A stretch of DNA of 64,000 bases from Brasenia schreberi (Eukaryota; Streptophyta; Magnoliopsida; Nymphaeales; Cabombaceae). The notes under the pieces were generated by a model. The model was given only the letters and a program-made list of their open reading frames with translations, was not told where the DNA came from and did no database searches. How positions within the stretch are numbered: the first letter of the stretch is position 1; each line of letters starts with the position of its first letter. This document shows positions 9,983 through 22,925 of this stretch, in pieces. The DNA lies in the NCBI GenBank assembly GCA_036023115.1, contig JAYKKT010000056.1, forward strand, positions 3,822,501 through 3,886,500, in the 5' to 3' direction. The position numbers and the translations under genes are program-made.

Positions 9983-12900
9983 ACAACAACAACTAAGCCT
10001 TTTCCCATACTAGACGAGGTCGGCTACATGGATTCTTTGTTTCCACATAGCTCTACCATGTGTCATGTCAGCAGTTAATTCACAATAAGCTAGAACATAC
10101 TTTATTGTTTCTTTCCAACACTTTTGTCGTCGTCCACCTCTTTTAATACTTTTCAAATTTACTTTTTTCATACCTTCTTACATGTTCTTCTTTTGATCTT
10201 CTTTCTATACGTCCAAACCATCTTAAATGATATTCTCTCATTTTATCCTCTATTGGTGCCACTCCTAATTTGTTTCTAATAACCTCATTATGTATACTGT
10301 CTTTTCTTTTATAATCACTCATCCATCTCAACATCTTCATTTCTATCATAGACATCCTTTGTATATGTTGATGGTTAACTGCCCAACACTCATAACCATA
10401 AAACAAGGCAGGTCTAATTCCCGCTCTATAATATTTACCTTTTAACTTTAATGATATCTTTTTATCACAAAGAATACCTGATGCTCTTCTCCATTTTAAC
10501 CAACCAACATTAATTCTATGCGTAACATCTCCATCAATTCTTCTATCACTCTGAAAAATTGACCCTAGGTACTTAAAACTTTCCTTTTGAGGGATGCAAT
10601 GTATATCAATTTTAATTTCTATGTCCTCTGAAGTAACCAAATGGTCAAACTTACATTCCATATATTCTGTCTTTGTTCTACTAAGTCAGAAGCCTTTGCA
10701 TTCTAATGCTTCTCTCCATAGTTCCAAATTTCTATTAACTTTTTCCTTAGACTCTTCCACTAACATAATGTCATCTGCAAATAACATACACCAAGGCACT
10801 TCGTCTTGAATATGTTTTGTTAACTCATCAATCACCATTATAAATAAGTATGGACTTAAAGTTGATCCTTGATATAACCCAATATTAACTTCAAAGAAAT
10901 CTGTCATTCCTTCATAAGTCCTCACACTTGTTTTTGCACCATCGTACATGTCTCTTATAAGGTTAATGTATGTCAACGAGATACCTCTTTTTTTTAAGGT
11001 TCTTCAAAGAACCTCTCTCGGTACCCTATCATAAGTTTTTTCTAGATCAATAAATATCATGAGAAGGTATTTCTTTTTTGCTCTAAAATGTTTCATAAGA
11101 CATCTCAAAAAGTGAATCGCTTTAACAGTAGATCTGCCTGGCATGAATCCAAATTGGTTCTCTGTTGTCCTTGATACTTGTCTTAACCTACGTTCGATAA
11201 TTCTTTCCCATAATTTTATAGTATGACTCATTAACTTGATACCTCGATAATTCGCACAATTCTGAATGTCTCCCTTGTTCTTATATATGGGTATAAGTGT
11301 ACTCACTCTCCATTCCTCAGGCATCTTTTGGTTTCTCCATATTTCATTAAATAGTCTTATGAGCCAAGTGATTCCTATTTCTCCTAGTATCTTCCAAACT
11401 TCTATAGAAATATTGTGTGGTCCTACTGATTTACCACCCTTTATGTGTTTAAGAGCTTCTTTGACTTCATTCTTTTGAATACGTCGGTAGAAATTATGGT
11501 TTATATACTTTTCTGATTTGAATAACTCTCCTAAGCTAATACTAACATCTTTATTTTTATTAAAAAACTTATAAAAATAGTTTTTTCATCTATTTCTTAT
11601 ATCATCATTTGCATCCTCTTCCTCTTCCTTGATGCATCTAACATAATTAAGATCTTTAGTTTTATTATCTCTAGCCCTAGCTATCCTAAAAATATCTCTT
11701 TCACGCTCTTTTGAGTTGAGTTTTTTATATAAATCCTTCCAAATTTTAGCTTTTGCTTAACTGATAACCTTTTCGCTTTCTTCTTTGCTTTCTTATAAGC
11801 CTCTAGAGTTTTACTAGTTTTCTTAGCATAATGTAATTTGTAACATGCCCTCTTTGCCTTGATTTTATTTTACACTACTTTACTCCACCACCAAGCTTCT
11901 TTCTGTGTTGGTACACCTCCCTTAGATTCACTTAACACATCTTTTGCCACTTTCTTAATATGTATAGCCATATTGTTCCACATATCACAAGGTGTAGCAA
12001 CATAATTCCAAGCATCTCCTTGAAGGACTTTTTGTTTAAATATATCTTCTTCCTCGCTTTTGAGGTTCCACCATTTAGTCTGAATAGCTCGATGCACTCT
12101 TTTCTTCTTTGTCCATTTTTTAATTTGCAAATCCATAACTAAAAATCGATGTTGGATGGTTAAGCTTTCTCCTATAATTACCTTGCAATCTTTACAATAT
12201 GCTCTATCTTTTTTTCTACAAATAAAGTAATCAATTTGTGTTTGTGATAAGCCACTCTTATAAGTAATTAAATGTTCATCTCATTTTTTGAAGATTGTAT
12301 TGACTATAAAGAGATCAAATGTCATAGAAAAATTTAAAATCTCCCTAACTTTCTCATTTATATCTCCAAAACCAAAGTTTCTATGAATCCCTTGATATCC
12401 TAATGTCTCTTTATCGACATGTCTATTTAAGTCTCCTCCTAAACAAATCATCTCTCTTTGTGGAATCCTTTGAATCACCTTATTTAACTCTTCCCAAAAG
12501 GTTGTCTTTATACTATCTTCTAGGCCTACTTGGGGTGCGTAAGCACAAACTATATTCAAAACCTTTGCTCCTAACACTAATTTCAACATCATGATTTGGT
12601 CACCATATCGTTGTATGTCTACTACACTATCTTTTAAATCTTTATTTATGATAATACCAACTCCGTTTCAAGCCTTTTTCTTACCTAAGTACCATAATTT
12701 AAAACTTGTATCCTCTTTGTCCTTTGCTTTTTCTCTAACTCACTTTGTCTCTTGTAAATATAGAATATGAATCTTTCTCTGAATCATAGTATCTACCACC
12801 TCCATTAGCTTACCGGATAATGTTTCGATATTCCAAGAACCAATACGAATCTTATTATCTAGGACTAGCTTTCTTACCCTCCCGCATCCATCTATATTGA

Positions 12901-13244
12901 AAATGGGGAGACCCCCTCTGTAAATTATTCACTACATTCGGGCGACAATGTAGTGAGACTAACTTATTTACCCACACCTTTCCATGATGTGAGAACCATC
13001 TCTGCAATTGATTCACTATATTTAGGGGAAAATGTAGTGGCCATTGCTTACTTATTACTGCATTCGGGCTCTGCAGCACGTCGCTAAGCGAGAACACCCT
13101 AAAACACTGCTCATAATTTATGTAATCCATGTTATAAAAATCTGATAAAGTTTTATGTTGGCTGTCGGAAGCCTAACACAACCCTCCTCCTTTATCCGAG
13201 CTTGAGACCGACAATGCAAGGGTGATCCCTTATATGGGCGGTGT
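9983..13244 (-). mobile_element. RTE-type LINE, copy 2, near full length, with 18-bp target duplication
   Basis: 3.26 kb on the minus strand. The 3' end at 9983 carries the short (TTG)n tail, and the 5' end at 13244 includes the leader that begins around CCGCCCATATAAGGG. It encodes one broken EN-RT polyprotein: endonuclease at about 12840-12281 with the GGDLN motif, a linker at 12136-11870, and RT in pieces 11324-11004 ([19 protein letters not shown]), 10976-10686 ([17 protein letters not shown]) and 10661-10143. It is flanked by TATCAATGCCCTTACTCA at 9965-9982 and again at 13245-13262. The host site is the LTR of Copia-A, whose uninterrupted partner is near 17363-17385. Stops and frameshifts make it inactive. 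Confidence 0.95.
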
Positions 13245-16200
13245 TATCAATGCCCTTACTCACTACAAAAAAAATGGTGGAAGTACATTAAGAAGTAAGA
13301 AACAATTAACCCATAATTAAATAGCCAAACAAATTAGAGAAAGAGACAATGAGCAATTCAAAAGAATCTAAAATAAATCTCAAATCTCTCTTGATGTTGC
13401 AAATATGGTTCTCTCCTTGTTGAAGAATATCAAACAACCAAAAGAACCAAAAAGCAATTTTTCAATTTGGTTGCTCTAAGAAAAGGGAAGAAAATGATTT
13501 TTCGGCCTCCCCAAGACAAAAATCATGAATAATCTTCTCAAGTTCTAACAACTTAGAGTCCAGAACATCACGTATCAATGATACCTCACATCAATATGCT
13601 TAGATCTACCATGGAACATAGGATTCTTGCCAAGATGAATAGCACTCGACTATCACAAAACAAAACATACTTCTCTACTTGAGTAAAACCAAGTTCATGC
13701 ACAAAATTCTTCATCCAAAGACGACTAACCACACCAACTGCATGAGCTATATCGGGCCTTGTGCAAACCATTATATACATTAAACGTCCTACTGCAGATG
13801 CATGAGAAACACGTTGCATGTCTTGTTTCTCTTCATCACTAGAAGGAGCTTGTCTAGTGCTAAGCTTAAAGTGTAAAGCAAGAGGTGTACTTACAACTTT
13901 AGCTTTATCTAAGTGAAACCGTTGAAGTACTTTCTCAATGTACTTCTCCTGTGATAACCACAACTTCTTGGCCACTCTATCACGAGTAATCTGCATGCCA
14001 AGAATATGTCTTTGTTGATCCTAAGTCTTTTGTTACAAAAGACTTACTAAGCTCTTTTTCAACTGTCAATTCTAGAAGAAATTATGACCAACAATCAACA
14101 TATCATCAACATAGAGCAATAAAATGATGAATTCATTATAGAAAATTTTTCACAAACACACAATGATCGAAGTAGTCTTCTTGAATCCCTGTTGAATCAT
14201 AACAGACTCAAACTTCTTGTACCATTGCCTCGGGGCTTGTTTCAAGCCATACAAACTTTTCTTCAACTTGCAGACATAATTTTTCTTTACCCTTCATCAC
14301 AAAACCCTCAAAGTTGCTCCATGTAAATCTCCTCCTCCAAATCACCATGAAGGAAAGTAGTTTTCACATCCATTTGCTCAACCTCTAAATCAAGACTTGC
14401 CGCCAAACCAAGAACAACTCGGATGGATGACATTTTAACAACCGTGAGAAGATTTCCTCAAAATCAATCCCTTTTTTTTCGACGGTAGCCTTTGACAACT
14501 AATCTAGCTTTGTATCTTGGAGTGGAAGTATTCTCATCATTCTTCAACTTGTAAATCCACCGATTTTGCAAAGCTTTCTCTGTCCTTAAGCAACTTAACC
14601 AACTCATAAGTTTGATTGTCAAGCAAAGATTTCATCTCATCATTCATATTGCCGCAACCCATTCTGCCTTCGCTCACTCTCCATAGCCTCTTCGTAGCAC
14701 TCGAGTTCTCCCCGTCGGTGAGGAGCACATATTCATTAGATGAATAATGGGAGGGAATAAGATGTCTGGAAGACCTCCTAAGTGAAAACAACGGGTTCAT
14801 CAACAACCTCACGAAGAGGAGCATCTACCTCATCAACAACATTATCAACAACATCCTCAACACGATCACCCCGAATATGATTATGCACATCATCATGATT
14901 GATTGCCAAAGTTAGCTACATCAAGCATATGAGACTCAGGAACTGGATCAATATCAACCAAACCATCAAGTATTCGGAGACTCGACTTCTTTGCCTTGTC
15001 AATATCTTCAATGGTCTCGATCCTCCATGAAAATAACATCATGACTTCTAACAAGTTTCTTTTCAACGGGATCATAAAACCTATAACCAAACTCATCATG
15101 ACCATAGCCAATGAAGATGCACCGCCTAGTCTTGACATCCAACTTGGACCTCTCATCTTTGGGTACATGTACAAATGCTCTACACCCAAAGACACGTAAG
15201 TGGTCATAGGAAACATCCTTTCCATACCACACTCTGTCAGAACATCACCTGTAAAGCAACAATAGTAGGAGATAAATTAATAACATGTGCAGCGGTAGTA
15301 TACAAAGCCTCACCCAAAAAGATCCAGGTAACTTTGCTCGTAAAGCAAACATCTAACTCTCTCCATCAATGTCCTGTTCATCCTTTCTCGCTAGGCCATT
15401 AAGCCGAGGAGTCTTAGGAGGCGTCTTCGGTGTCTAATACCTCATTGTCTCTGCTGCAGTACTCATCAAATGGTCCACAATATTCACCACCATTATCGGT
15501 CGCGAACACATTTCAGTTTCTTCCCCTGTTTCTCTCTCAATGAAGCTTCTAAAACGCTTAAAGACACCAAGCACCTGGTCCTTAGTCTTCAAGGCATAAA
15601 CCCAAAGTTTCCTTGAATGATCATCAATAAAAGTCACAAAGTAAAGTGCACCACCAAATGTTTTAGTCCTCATTGGACCACAAAGATCTGAATGTACCAA
15701 CTCAAGCACCTCGATTTCCTAGAAGGAGGATGACTCTTGAAAGAGACTCTATTTCGCTTCCCAACCAAACAATGAGTACACTTTTCCAAACTTGCACCCT
15801 TCAAACCGAAAGTAGATTCTTTTGGCCAAAGTATCAAGTCCTTTTCACTATTGTGGTTAAGTCTCTTGTGCCATAACTCGACTGATTATCACACTCTCAC
15901 TATATTAACAACATCAACAGAAACCGAAGCCTTGGTCCAAGATAAACCCGAACACTTCTTTCCATGTGCCACAACCAAAGAACCCTTGGAGAGTTTTCAT
16001 TGTCCACCACCAAAGGTACTAACATAGCCATCATAATCAAGAACACTAGCAGTAAATCGATGCAAACGGATGTCTGGTGCGTGTCCGACATTCTTCAAAA
16101 TCAACTTTGTCCCATTATCTGGTTACCAAACAAACATTGCCAATGCCAATCACCTTGACATACCATCATTACCCATCTTCAAAACCCCATAATCACCAGA

Positions 16201-17118
16201 GTATAAGATGTGAAGAAATCCTTCCTAGATGTCACATGAAAACAGGCACCACTGTCAACAACCCAAATTTGGTCTCATCACAAGCAACATTAATCAAATT
16301 CTCATTATAGATAATCACAAGATCTCTTCCAGTAGTGGTGGCAACACGATCATCATTATCATTATCCTTCTTTTGTTGTTTGCCTTTGTTACCCTTGTTC
16401 TCCTTTTTCCATCGGTAGAGAACCTTTGAGACATGCCCTTTTTACCACAATAGTCACACTCAAGGTTTTTGTATTTAGACCTTGATTTGCTTCTACTCTT
16501 GCTTTTGCCTCTATTGCCTTGTCCCTGATCCTCTCAATGCTTCTCCCCAATTTCTTCCCTTCGTTTTAACCAAAACCTCTCGATTGTGAAGAGGACGCCT
16601 TCCGAGTTCGTCGTCGACTTCTTCATTTAAAACAAGCAGTCTTTACATAATTCATGGTCACAACACCTCCAGGAGCAAAACTAGTCAAAGTGACTCGAGA
16701 TTTTCCCAAGAATCAGGTAGAGTATTAAGCAACCAAAGTCCCAAAATTTCATCTTCAAATTTCACACCCATTGGGACAACGGTCAAAGCATCCTTGAAAA
16801 TCACTCAAGTGATCGAAATAGAACTACCATCCTTGTAACTCAAGTTCATAGCCTGCTTCAACAAAAACAATTTATTGTTCCCGGACTTGAGGCATACAAG
16901 GTCTCAAGCTTCTCCCACAAAGTTTTGGCATGAATGAGTCATTAACAATATGATTCAAAACATTATCATCTACCCATTTTCTTCATAAGTAGATCTTTTG
17001 TTTTTTCTCTCTATTTGTGATAATTTGCACCATTCAAACTTACCATTTGATTATAATTGAGATCCATTGTAATGAATAAAATATACCTCAAATAAGTAAA
17101 TTAGGTTCTGATACTAGA

Positions 17119-17800
17119 TGATGAGAAAAGAAGCCAAAATAACCTACGAAAGCTTAAAAACTCTTTTCTCGAAGCTAAATTTGATAAATAATCCTAAACT
17201 AAAAATATGAAAGATCCCCAAATATGTATGTGGAGAAAATTAATATACAAGAAATATAATTTTTTATGTGAAAAATGCTCTCAATACGAGAGGTAAAAAA
17301 CATGGGACCTAGCCTAAAAAAAATTCACTATATAAAATAGATTAGTACAGCAAAATATCTCCAAACACAATAATATCAACATTCTTACTCACTATGAAAA
17401 AAGTGAAAGTGTGACGAAAAGCAAAAAACAACCAACCCACAATTAAGCAATCAAACAAATTGGAGAAATAGCAATAAATAACTCAAAAGAGCCTAAAATA
17501 AATCTCAAACCTCCTTTAATATTATTGTAAATATGGTTGTCTCCTTGGTGAAGAATATTAAACGGCCAAAAGAACAAAAAAGAAACGGCCTTAGTTTGGG
17601 TGCTCCAAGAAGAGGAAAGAAAAATGAATTCTCATATGATATACAACATCCTCAAAAAAAGTGAATAAGATAAACCTATTCACTGGAAATGAAAGAGAGC
17701 ACCCATTTTGAAGAAATTACAAGTTGCTACCACCTAAAATAAATAGCAATAGCCATAAAATATAGCGAAATTATAGTTCTTGTCACTGTAACTCTCTCCC
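17119..17800 (-). repeat. 5' LTR of Copia-A (outer end approximate)
   Basis: Homologous to the interrupted copy at 9753-9982 plus 13263-13500, with many base differences and small indels, so this element is old. The inner boundary is set by the primer-binding site; the outer boundary is uncertain. Confidence 0.6.
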
Positions 17801-18068
17801 CCATGTCATTAATGAGGTGAGGTCCTCCTCCTCAGTGTGAGGAGGAACCCAACACAAAGTTGGTAGTGGTCATGCAAGTCGAACCTCAATCTTCTTGTAT
17901 AACTACCATGTGACTTCATTGTGAAGCTTCATATGTAAAATAAAACAAAAGGTTGTAGTATGATTAACAAAAGATTGCCAAAAGTGCAAAGAGTCTTGTG
18001 TGTTTCTCCCAACTTTAAAAGGTTAGTTCTATGAGATACTTAAAGGAAAACTATAGGAGTCTTCTTTA
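17801..18068. other. Intergenic; unassigned
   Basis: Between the outer end of the Copia-A LTR and an RTE fragment. There is a small inverted repeat (GTCCTCCTCCTCAG / GTGAGGAGGA, about 17823-17848). No gene is seen. Confidence 0.3.
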
Positions 18069-18450
18069 ACAACTAAGCCTTTTTCCATACCAGATGAGGT
18101 TCGCTACTTGGCTTCTTTATTTTCATAAAGCTTGATCTTGTGTCATGCTAACGGTAACTCAAACATCAACTAGATCATTATTTATTATTTATTATTTCCT
18201 TACAACACTTTTGTAGTTTTCCTTTTCTCTTTTACCATTTTCATCATCTTATTTCTTATACTTTTTTTCGAAGAATCTTTTGTTCATCTTTTCACATGTC
18301 CAAATCATCTTAGCTTATTTTTTCTCATTTTAGTGTTCCTAATTTGTCTCTAATAACTTCATTACATATAATATCTTTTCTCTTGTCATAATATATTCAT
18401 TTACTCCCCAACACTTAGAATTATATGACATAACAGGTCAAATAAAAAAT
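18069..18450 (-). mobile_element. RTE-type LINE, copy 3, 3'-end fragment
   Basis: About 380 bases matching the 3' terminus of the RTE family on the minus strand (AACAACTAAGCC followed by the end of the RT coding region), strongly diverged and 5'-truncated. Confidence 0.75.
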
Positions 18451-18828
18451 TAAAAGAAAAAGAGAACATGACGAGGGAACTGTTCTCCTTTATGAAGCAC
18501 AATTAATTCAATATCGTTTTTATTCAAATAAGAACATCATCAGTCCAACCACTAGGGATGAAGAGGGATATATGCTCAATTATGACCCAGTGGAATTTCT
18601 CAGATTGACGTGGTTTTTAGGGGACTTGCATCAAATTCCAATGAATCTCTTTCTTAAATATTTTTTGCATGCAAGCAGACAAACTAATACGTCATGGTAA
18701 CCACGCAGGAACCCATCAAACGATGTCCACATAAGATCGTATGATATTCGTCATGAATATGCTCAATAATTGACAATAGGAGCGTCTTGTTATTGGTTGC
18801 CATCGTGGAATGAACGGCTCACGTGATG
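18451..18828. other. 3' flank of CXE-3
   Basis: AT-rich, no open frame of interest. The bases just before 18829 resemble the 3' end of CXE-2 (an ACGT-rich stretch overlapping the stop codon), so a remnant of the duplicated 3' flank is present. Confidence 0.4.
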
Positions 18829-19527
18829 TCAATCACGGTTGATGAAGGAACCGAGTCGTTTGAGCAGCTGTTTAGCCTTCTCAGACTCGGGATTCAAGAG
18901 GTGGAATACATGCCCCTCTCCCTCGTCCTCCGCCACCTCCACCTCCCCTTTCCAGCCGCTGGCCTTCAGCGCCTCGTAGTACATCCAGCCACGCTCTCGG
19001 AACATGACTCCGGCAAGCGCCACCAGCACCCTTCGACACCCCGGACTTGACAAAGCCGGTGAGCCGACTCCTAACGGGTTGAGAATGGGATCGTCGAAGC
19101 CGGGGCTGGTGGCACACGCAGCCTTCCAGAACTTCTTCACGAACGCTACCGCCTCAGGCAAGTCACCACCGAGACAAATCGAAGACCAGAAGTAAGGGTG
19201 CACCAGAATGATCCCCTTGATCCGTATCGGATGGCACTTTCCGAGACCCGAGCCCAAGATCTCGGATCGGCCGCCGGCGATCATACCACAATGATGTACA
19301 ATGTTAGCGCCGGCACTGTCGCCAGCAATGAACACGCGGTCCAAGTCGGAGTATTTAGCTATCCATTGCTCAACGTCAGGTCCAGAAAATTGGCGCGCCA
19401 CCCATTGGAGCACCGCCCAGCAGTCGAGGTGCGCAGCGGGGACGGGGTGCTCCGGGGCGAGACGGTACCCAACCGATACGGTGATGGCATAAGACTTGTA
19501 CACATGGGCATTGAGGTAGCGATGGTA
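18829..19527 (-). pseudogene. CXE-3: 5'-truncated carboxylesterase fused to a copia LTR
   Basis: An uninterrupted reading frame homologous to CXE-2 from Tyr94 to the C-terminus, about 60-65% identical by eye. The first ~93 codons, including the HGGG oxyanion hole, are missing: the homology starts at TACCATCGC immediately after an LTR end (19528). There is no in-frame ATG before the Met of HHCGMIAGG; the 224-residue frame starting at 19503 begins at a GTG codon. GDSAG is intact (Ser63 of that frame) and so is GEGHVFHL (His198). The segment AGEDIIRERG of CXE-2 reads AGVMFRERG (19000-19008), so one codon and the catalytic Asp are gone. A functional esterase is unlikely. The open frame over >220 codons means decay is recent or the frame is still expressed. 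Confidence 0.85.
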
Positions 19528-19919
19528 TGTTGAAATCCCTCCAATGGCTTCACGACAGATCTTTCACGCAGCAGATGGCCTCCGTATTGAATATTGAAGA
19601 CGAAGAACAAAAGAAAAGAATGAGGTATTTAATTTTCTCGGTTTACCACACCCACTTTTTTTAGGGAGGTTTTTCATTATCTTTCTTGTATTTTTCGCTG
19701 TCTTTTTTCTTATGTGTGGTCCTTTGTATTTATAGAGTAGCGCAGGGCTCCTCCTCTAGCATATCAAGGTTGGGCTTTTCATTATTGAGCCCTTATCTGA
19801 CTATTACAAAACAAATATGTGTTTCGTAACAGCCTCCATGAGAAATAACTAAATGGTCGATCTAACTATTTTCATTGGTGAAACTATCGAGAATGATCAG
19901 TTTCTTGGCTTCACATCTC
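19528..19919 (-). repeat. LTR of Copia-D abutting CXE-3
   Basis: About 392 bases, the same length class as the Copia-C LTRs (395 and 405). The start is placed after the polypurine tract; the end CAACA is followed directly by CXE-3 coding sequence. Confidence 0.7.
19727..19734 (-). promoter_or_regulatory. TATA box in the Copia-D LTR, reading toward CXE-3
   Basis: TATAAATA about 200 bases upstream of the surviving CXE-3 sequence and in the same orientation. It is the equivalent of the TATATAAA boxes in the Copia-C LTRs. Transcription starting here would run into CXE-3. Confidence 0.55.
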
Positions 19920-20695
19920 TCACTTGGCCATTCGAGCCAAATGATATTACGTTTTCCTCCTACTTTTGTAGGGTTTCCTTAGTTATGCCATTTTATAATT
20001 GTTATTACAATCGTTACCCGTTATGTTGTTTTTAAACTATACAACAATCAAACATATCTTAAACCCATGTTTGTAATATGTTTTGAGAAAAGATCCTCTA
20101 TTATACCTTTAGTCAAGGGTCTGCCAACATATCTTGAGTTGGCATGTATGAGATTAATATTTCCTTTATCGTAACTATATCATGAACATAGTGGTATTTA
20201 ACCATTATATGCTTGCTTTTGGAGTTGTGAGCTCCATTCTTGATTAGAGTAATTGTTGTATTGTTATCACAATAAATAACAACTGGCTCGTCGACTATGT
20301 CTAGCTTCAAATCTCATATGAAGTGGTTTATTTTATCCAAACAACACTTGTTGCAACCAGACAACAAGACACATACTCAACTTCTTGTACATGCAACGCT
20401 ACACAACCATGTTTCTTACAAGCTCAAGAAATAACTCCACCTCCAAATAGAAATATTTGTCTTAAAGTTGATTTGTTGTCATCTGAGTATCCTACCACTT
20501 TTAATTCATCTGCTTGAAAACATAATTTCAAGTCATTTGTTCTTTTAAGATATCTTAGAATCCTTTTTACAATTATCCAATGCTGCCATCAAAGATTACT
20601 TTGATATATGCTCACAAGACCAATAGTGAAGCCGATATAAAGTCTTGTACATAACATAGCATATATCAAATTACCCACAACTTATGCATAAGGAA

Positions 20696-21594
20696 TGTTA
20701 GGCTTATGCATATATGATTAAGTGAGGAATATGTCTAATTAATGTATATAGTTTGTAATCAATATGACTAAGTGGTAGGATACTTGATTAAATTAATTAG
20801 ATATATTGATTATATTCCTCACTTAATCAAGTGTTTGTAATCAATATATACAAAGTTGAAGGATACAACGGTACCTTTTCATACATTAATTAAGCCGCTA
20901 TGCATATATATATAGTTAAATATGTCTATGGATATGATTAAGTGAAGATTTGAACTTAAAGTGAAATGTACTGTTGTCATCAAATGCAAAAATAAAAAAG
21001 TACAACAGTACGTTTTTTAAATTTAAATATCCACGCTTGATCACCAATCGAACCATTAAAGCTACTATCTCTCTCTATATATATACACAAAAACAATGTT
21101 AGATTGACACATAATAATTGAAAGGGATAGTCATCTTTGTGTAAATTTAACATATGAGGGTACAGGAGACGAGGGCAAGTTAGATATCCAGCTGTGTTAC
21201 CGATATTACATGCATTATGTAATATACAAGTGACATGGTCTGCATCTTCCAGAAATTGAAAAGGCTCGTAATAAATCTGTTCAAATATACACTGTATTTT
21301 AAGCCCTTAGGCAGTGGCCGGCCGACCTACAAAATTTTATGGGGTGAGGCGAAGTTCAATTGACGAAATCCATACAGCATTTAAAGAACACCGTGACTAA
21401 ACTGCACGACGTTTTCGGGATTCTTTTCAGATTTCAAGCGGGTGTCCGCCTCACCTTCACCATGAATCGGTCCACTTCTTGCATATATTACATGCATAGA
21501 GACGCATAGGGCGCACTTAAGATGTGGTATTTTGCTCTTTTTCTTATTTTTATAAAAAAAGCCAAATAAGAAGCTAAAAATCATGAAATGATAC

Positions 21595-21634
<40 letters not shown>

Positions 21635-22177
21635 GTATATTCGTTCAGACAATACGCACGACCATATCCTTTGTATGGTGTGATGTTCATTGGTAAATGA
21701 ACAAAAATTATGCACTCTTGGTGCAGATAATACCAGTATAGTTTAAAAGATACAACTATGAAACACGTAACACTTATTTTTTGGTGTGATGGCGAACTGG
21801 TGACCTCCAACTTGTGAGTTAACCTCCAAACTAGGTGAGCTATTGGTCGCGCGTATCTGTTATATTTATGTAGGCGACGAGTAGTAGTGGGGTCCTGAGG
21901 CGAGCCTAGACAAAACCTTGGAAATATTGATGACACAAAAGCCACTTGTGACGCTTTTCTGTGTGTAGAGAGAGAAAGAAAGAAACCAAATCCTGCATTA
22001 TAGCATAGAGTATGCTCACTTTTTATGTTTGGGGCATGAATGTAATACAAATATTTTTATAATTTTTTAAATAATAATTATGCTTTTAAAAGTGAAAGAT
22101 GAGTATGAGTAAAAATGTAAGTATGAGTATGAGTACGAGTATGCTCACTCAAGGATCACCATATAAAAATGTATGTA

Positions 22178-22210
<33 letters not shown>

Positions 22211-22781
22211 CGTGTGTTTGTATGTGTACATATAAAAGAAAACTAGATACATTTTTACTCATACTCATCTTTACTCCCTCATGACAACAGCGTGCCATGT
22301 CAATCACCCTTAAAGACGTTTCAATCGTCCATCAGAGATATCAGATGGTGATCCTTGAGTTATCCTCCCAGGGGATCCTACCATTTGTAACACTTTTCAA
22401 CCTTTGGATCAAGAATGGACTGGAATCTGAAAATAAAAAGCTGAAAACTACCCCTTCCACTTTATAGGTTTTACTCTCAAATTTGAATATGCTAGTATAT
22501 ATGAGATTCTCTCTCTCTAATATATATATATACACACACGTACATACTAACAATATTATATCTTAATATATTAGTTCAAAAGAAAACTTTTTGCTTTTTG
22601 AAATTCAATTTTTAGCGATCCATCTTTCAATTTAATCCAAATGATTAAGATTTATTTGCATATACTAGTATCCCGTAGCATCCAGCATATATCATACCCT
22701 CTCTCTTACACACACGAGCACATATAGACATACGCACAATACGTAATGCACTAGCATGTACCCTGTTCAACAACTGTAATC
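20696..22781. other. Intergenic with inverted repeat, AT/GT microsatellites and a SINE candidate
   Basis: No gene. Visible structure: a 17-bp perfect inverted repeat (20716-20732 and 20812-20828); an (AT)n run at 21598-21628; a minus-strand tRNA-like SINE candidate at about 21785-21860; an imperfect GAGTAT repeat at about 22098-22142; and (GT)n at 22187-22210. Confidence 0.5.
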
Positions 22782-22787
22782 TTTATT
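22782..22787 (-). terminator. Poly(A) signal AATAAA of the CTLH gene
   Basis: AATAAA on the minus strand about 140 bases downstream of the stop codon at 22926-22928. Plausible spacing for a plant 3' UTR. Confidence 0.5.
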
Positions 22788-22925
22788 TTATGGAACACAA
22801 ACAAAGAATAGAAGTTATATGATGCAGTCTATACGGAGACATCGTTTGTACACAGGCTATGGTACAAATTTGAATAAATAATGCAAATAAATGTGTTACA
22901 AGAGCAACATTATATACGTAAAGAA

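Larger units (their letters stand above)
9753..17800 (-). mobile_element. Copia-A: decayed Ty1-copia retrotransposon interrupted by an RTE LINE
   Basis: Minus-strand element. The 5' LTR begins on its inner side at 17119 and is followed by a primer-binding site at 17104-17116 (TAGTATCAGAACC, one base off the initiator-Met type). The outer end near 17800 is approximate. Gag lies at about 17065-16440, protease at about 16300-16180 (SGACFHVTS in a shifted frame), integrase at 15709-15434 (HSDLCGPM, FIDDHSRKLWVY) with its C-terminal part at 15232-15008 (HLRVFGCRAFVH), reverse transcriptase at about 14530-14040, and the RT/RNase H end at 13996-13530. Many stops and frameshifts are present. The 3' LTR starts at 9753, is split by an RTE LINE (copy 2), and its inner end plus the end of RNase H and the polypurine tract are deleted near 13525. 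It is not coding-competent. Confidence 0.85.
19528..20695 (-). mobile_element. Copia-D: 5'-truncated copia element (RNase H end plus 3' LTR)
   Basis: Minus-strand remnant of the same copia family as Copia-C, matching about 58.7-59.95 kb of that element. RNase H lies at about 20690-20113, with YCDNNTTITLIKNGAHNSKS and a KYHYVHD motif and stops further upstream. Then come a polypurine-like AAGTGAGAG and a 3' LTR from about 19919 to 19528 that ends in CAACA. The 5' half of the element is missing. The LTR ends exactly at the start of the surviving CXE-3 coding sequence and points the same way. Confidence 0.85.

Noticed and set aside
19501..19503. Start codon of the 224-residue CXE-3 frame
   Set aside because: The codon is GTG on the minus strand. 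A plant mRNA would not normally start there, and homology begins further upstream at the LTR edge.
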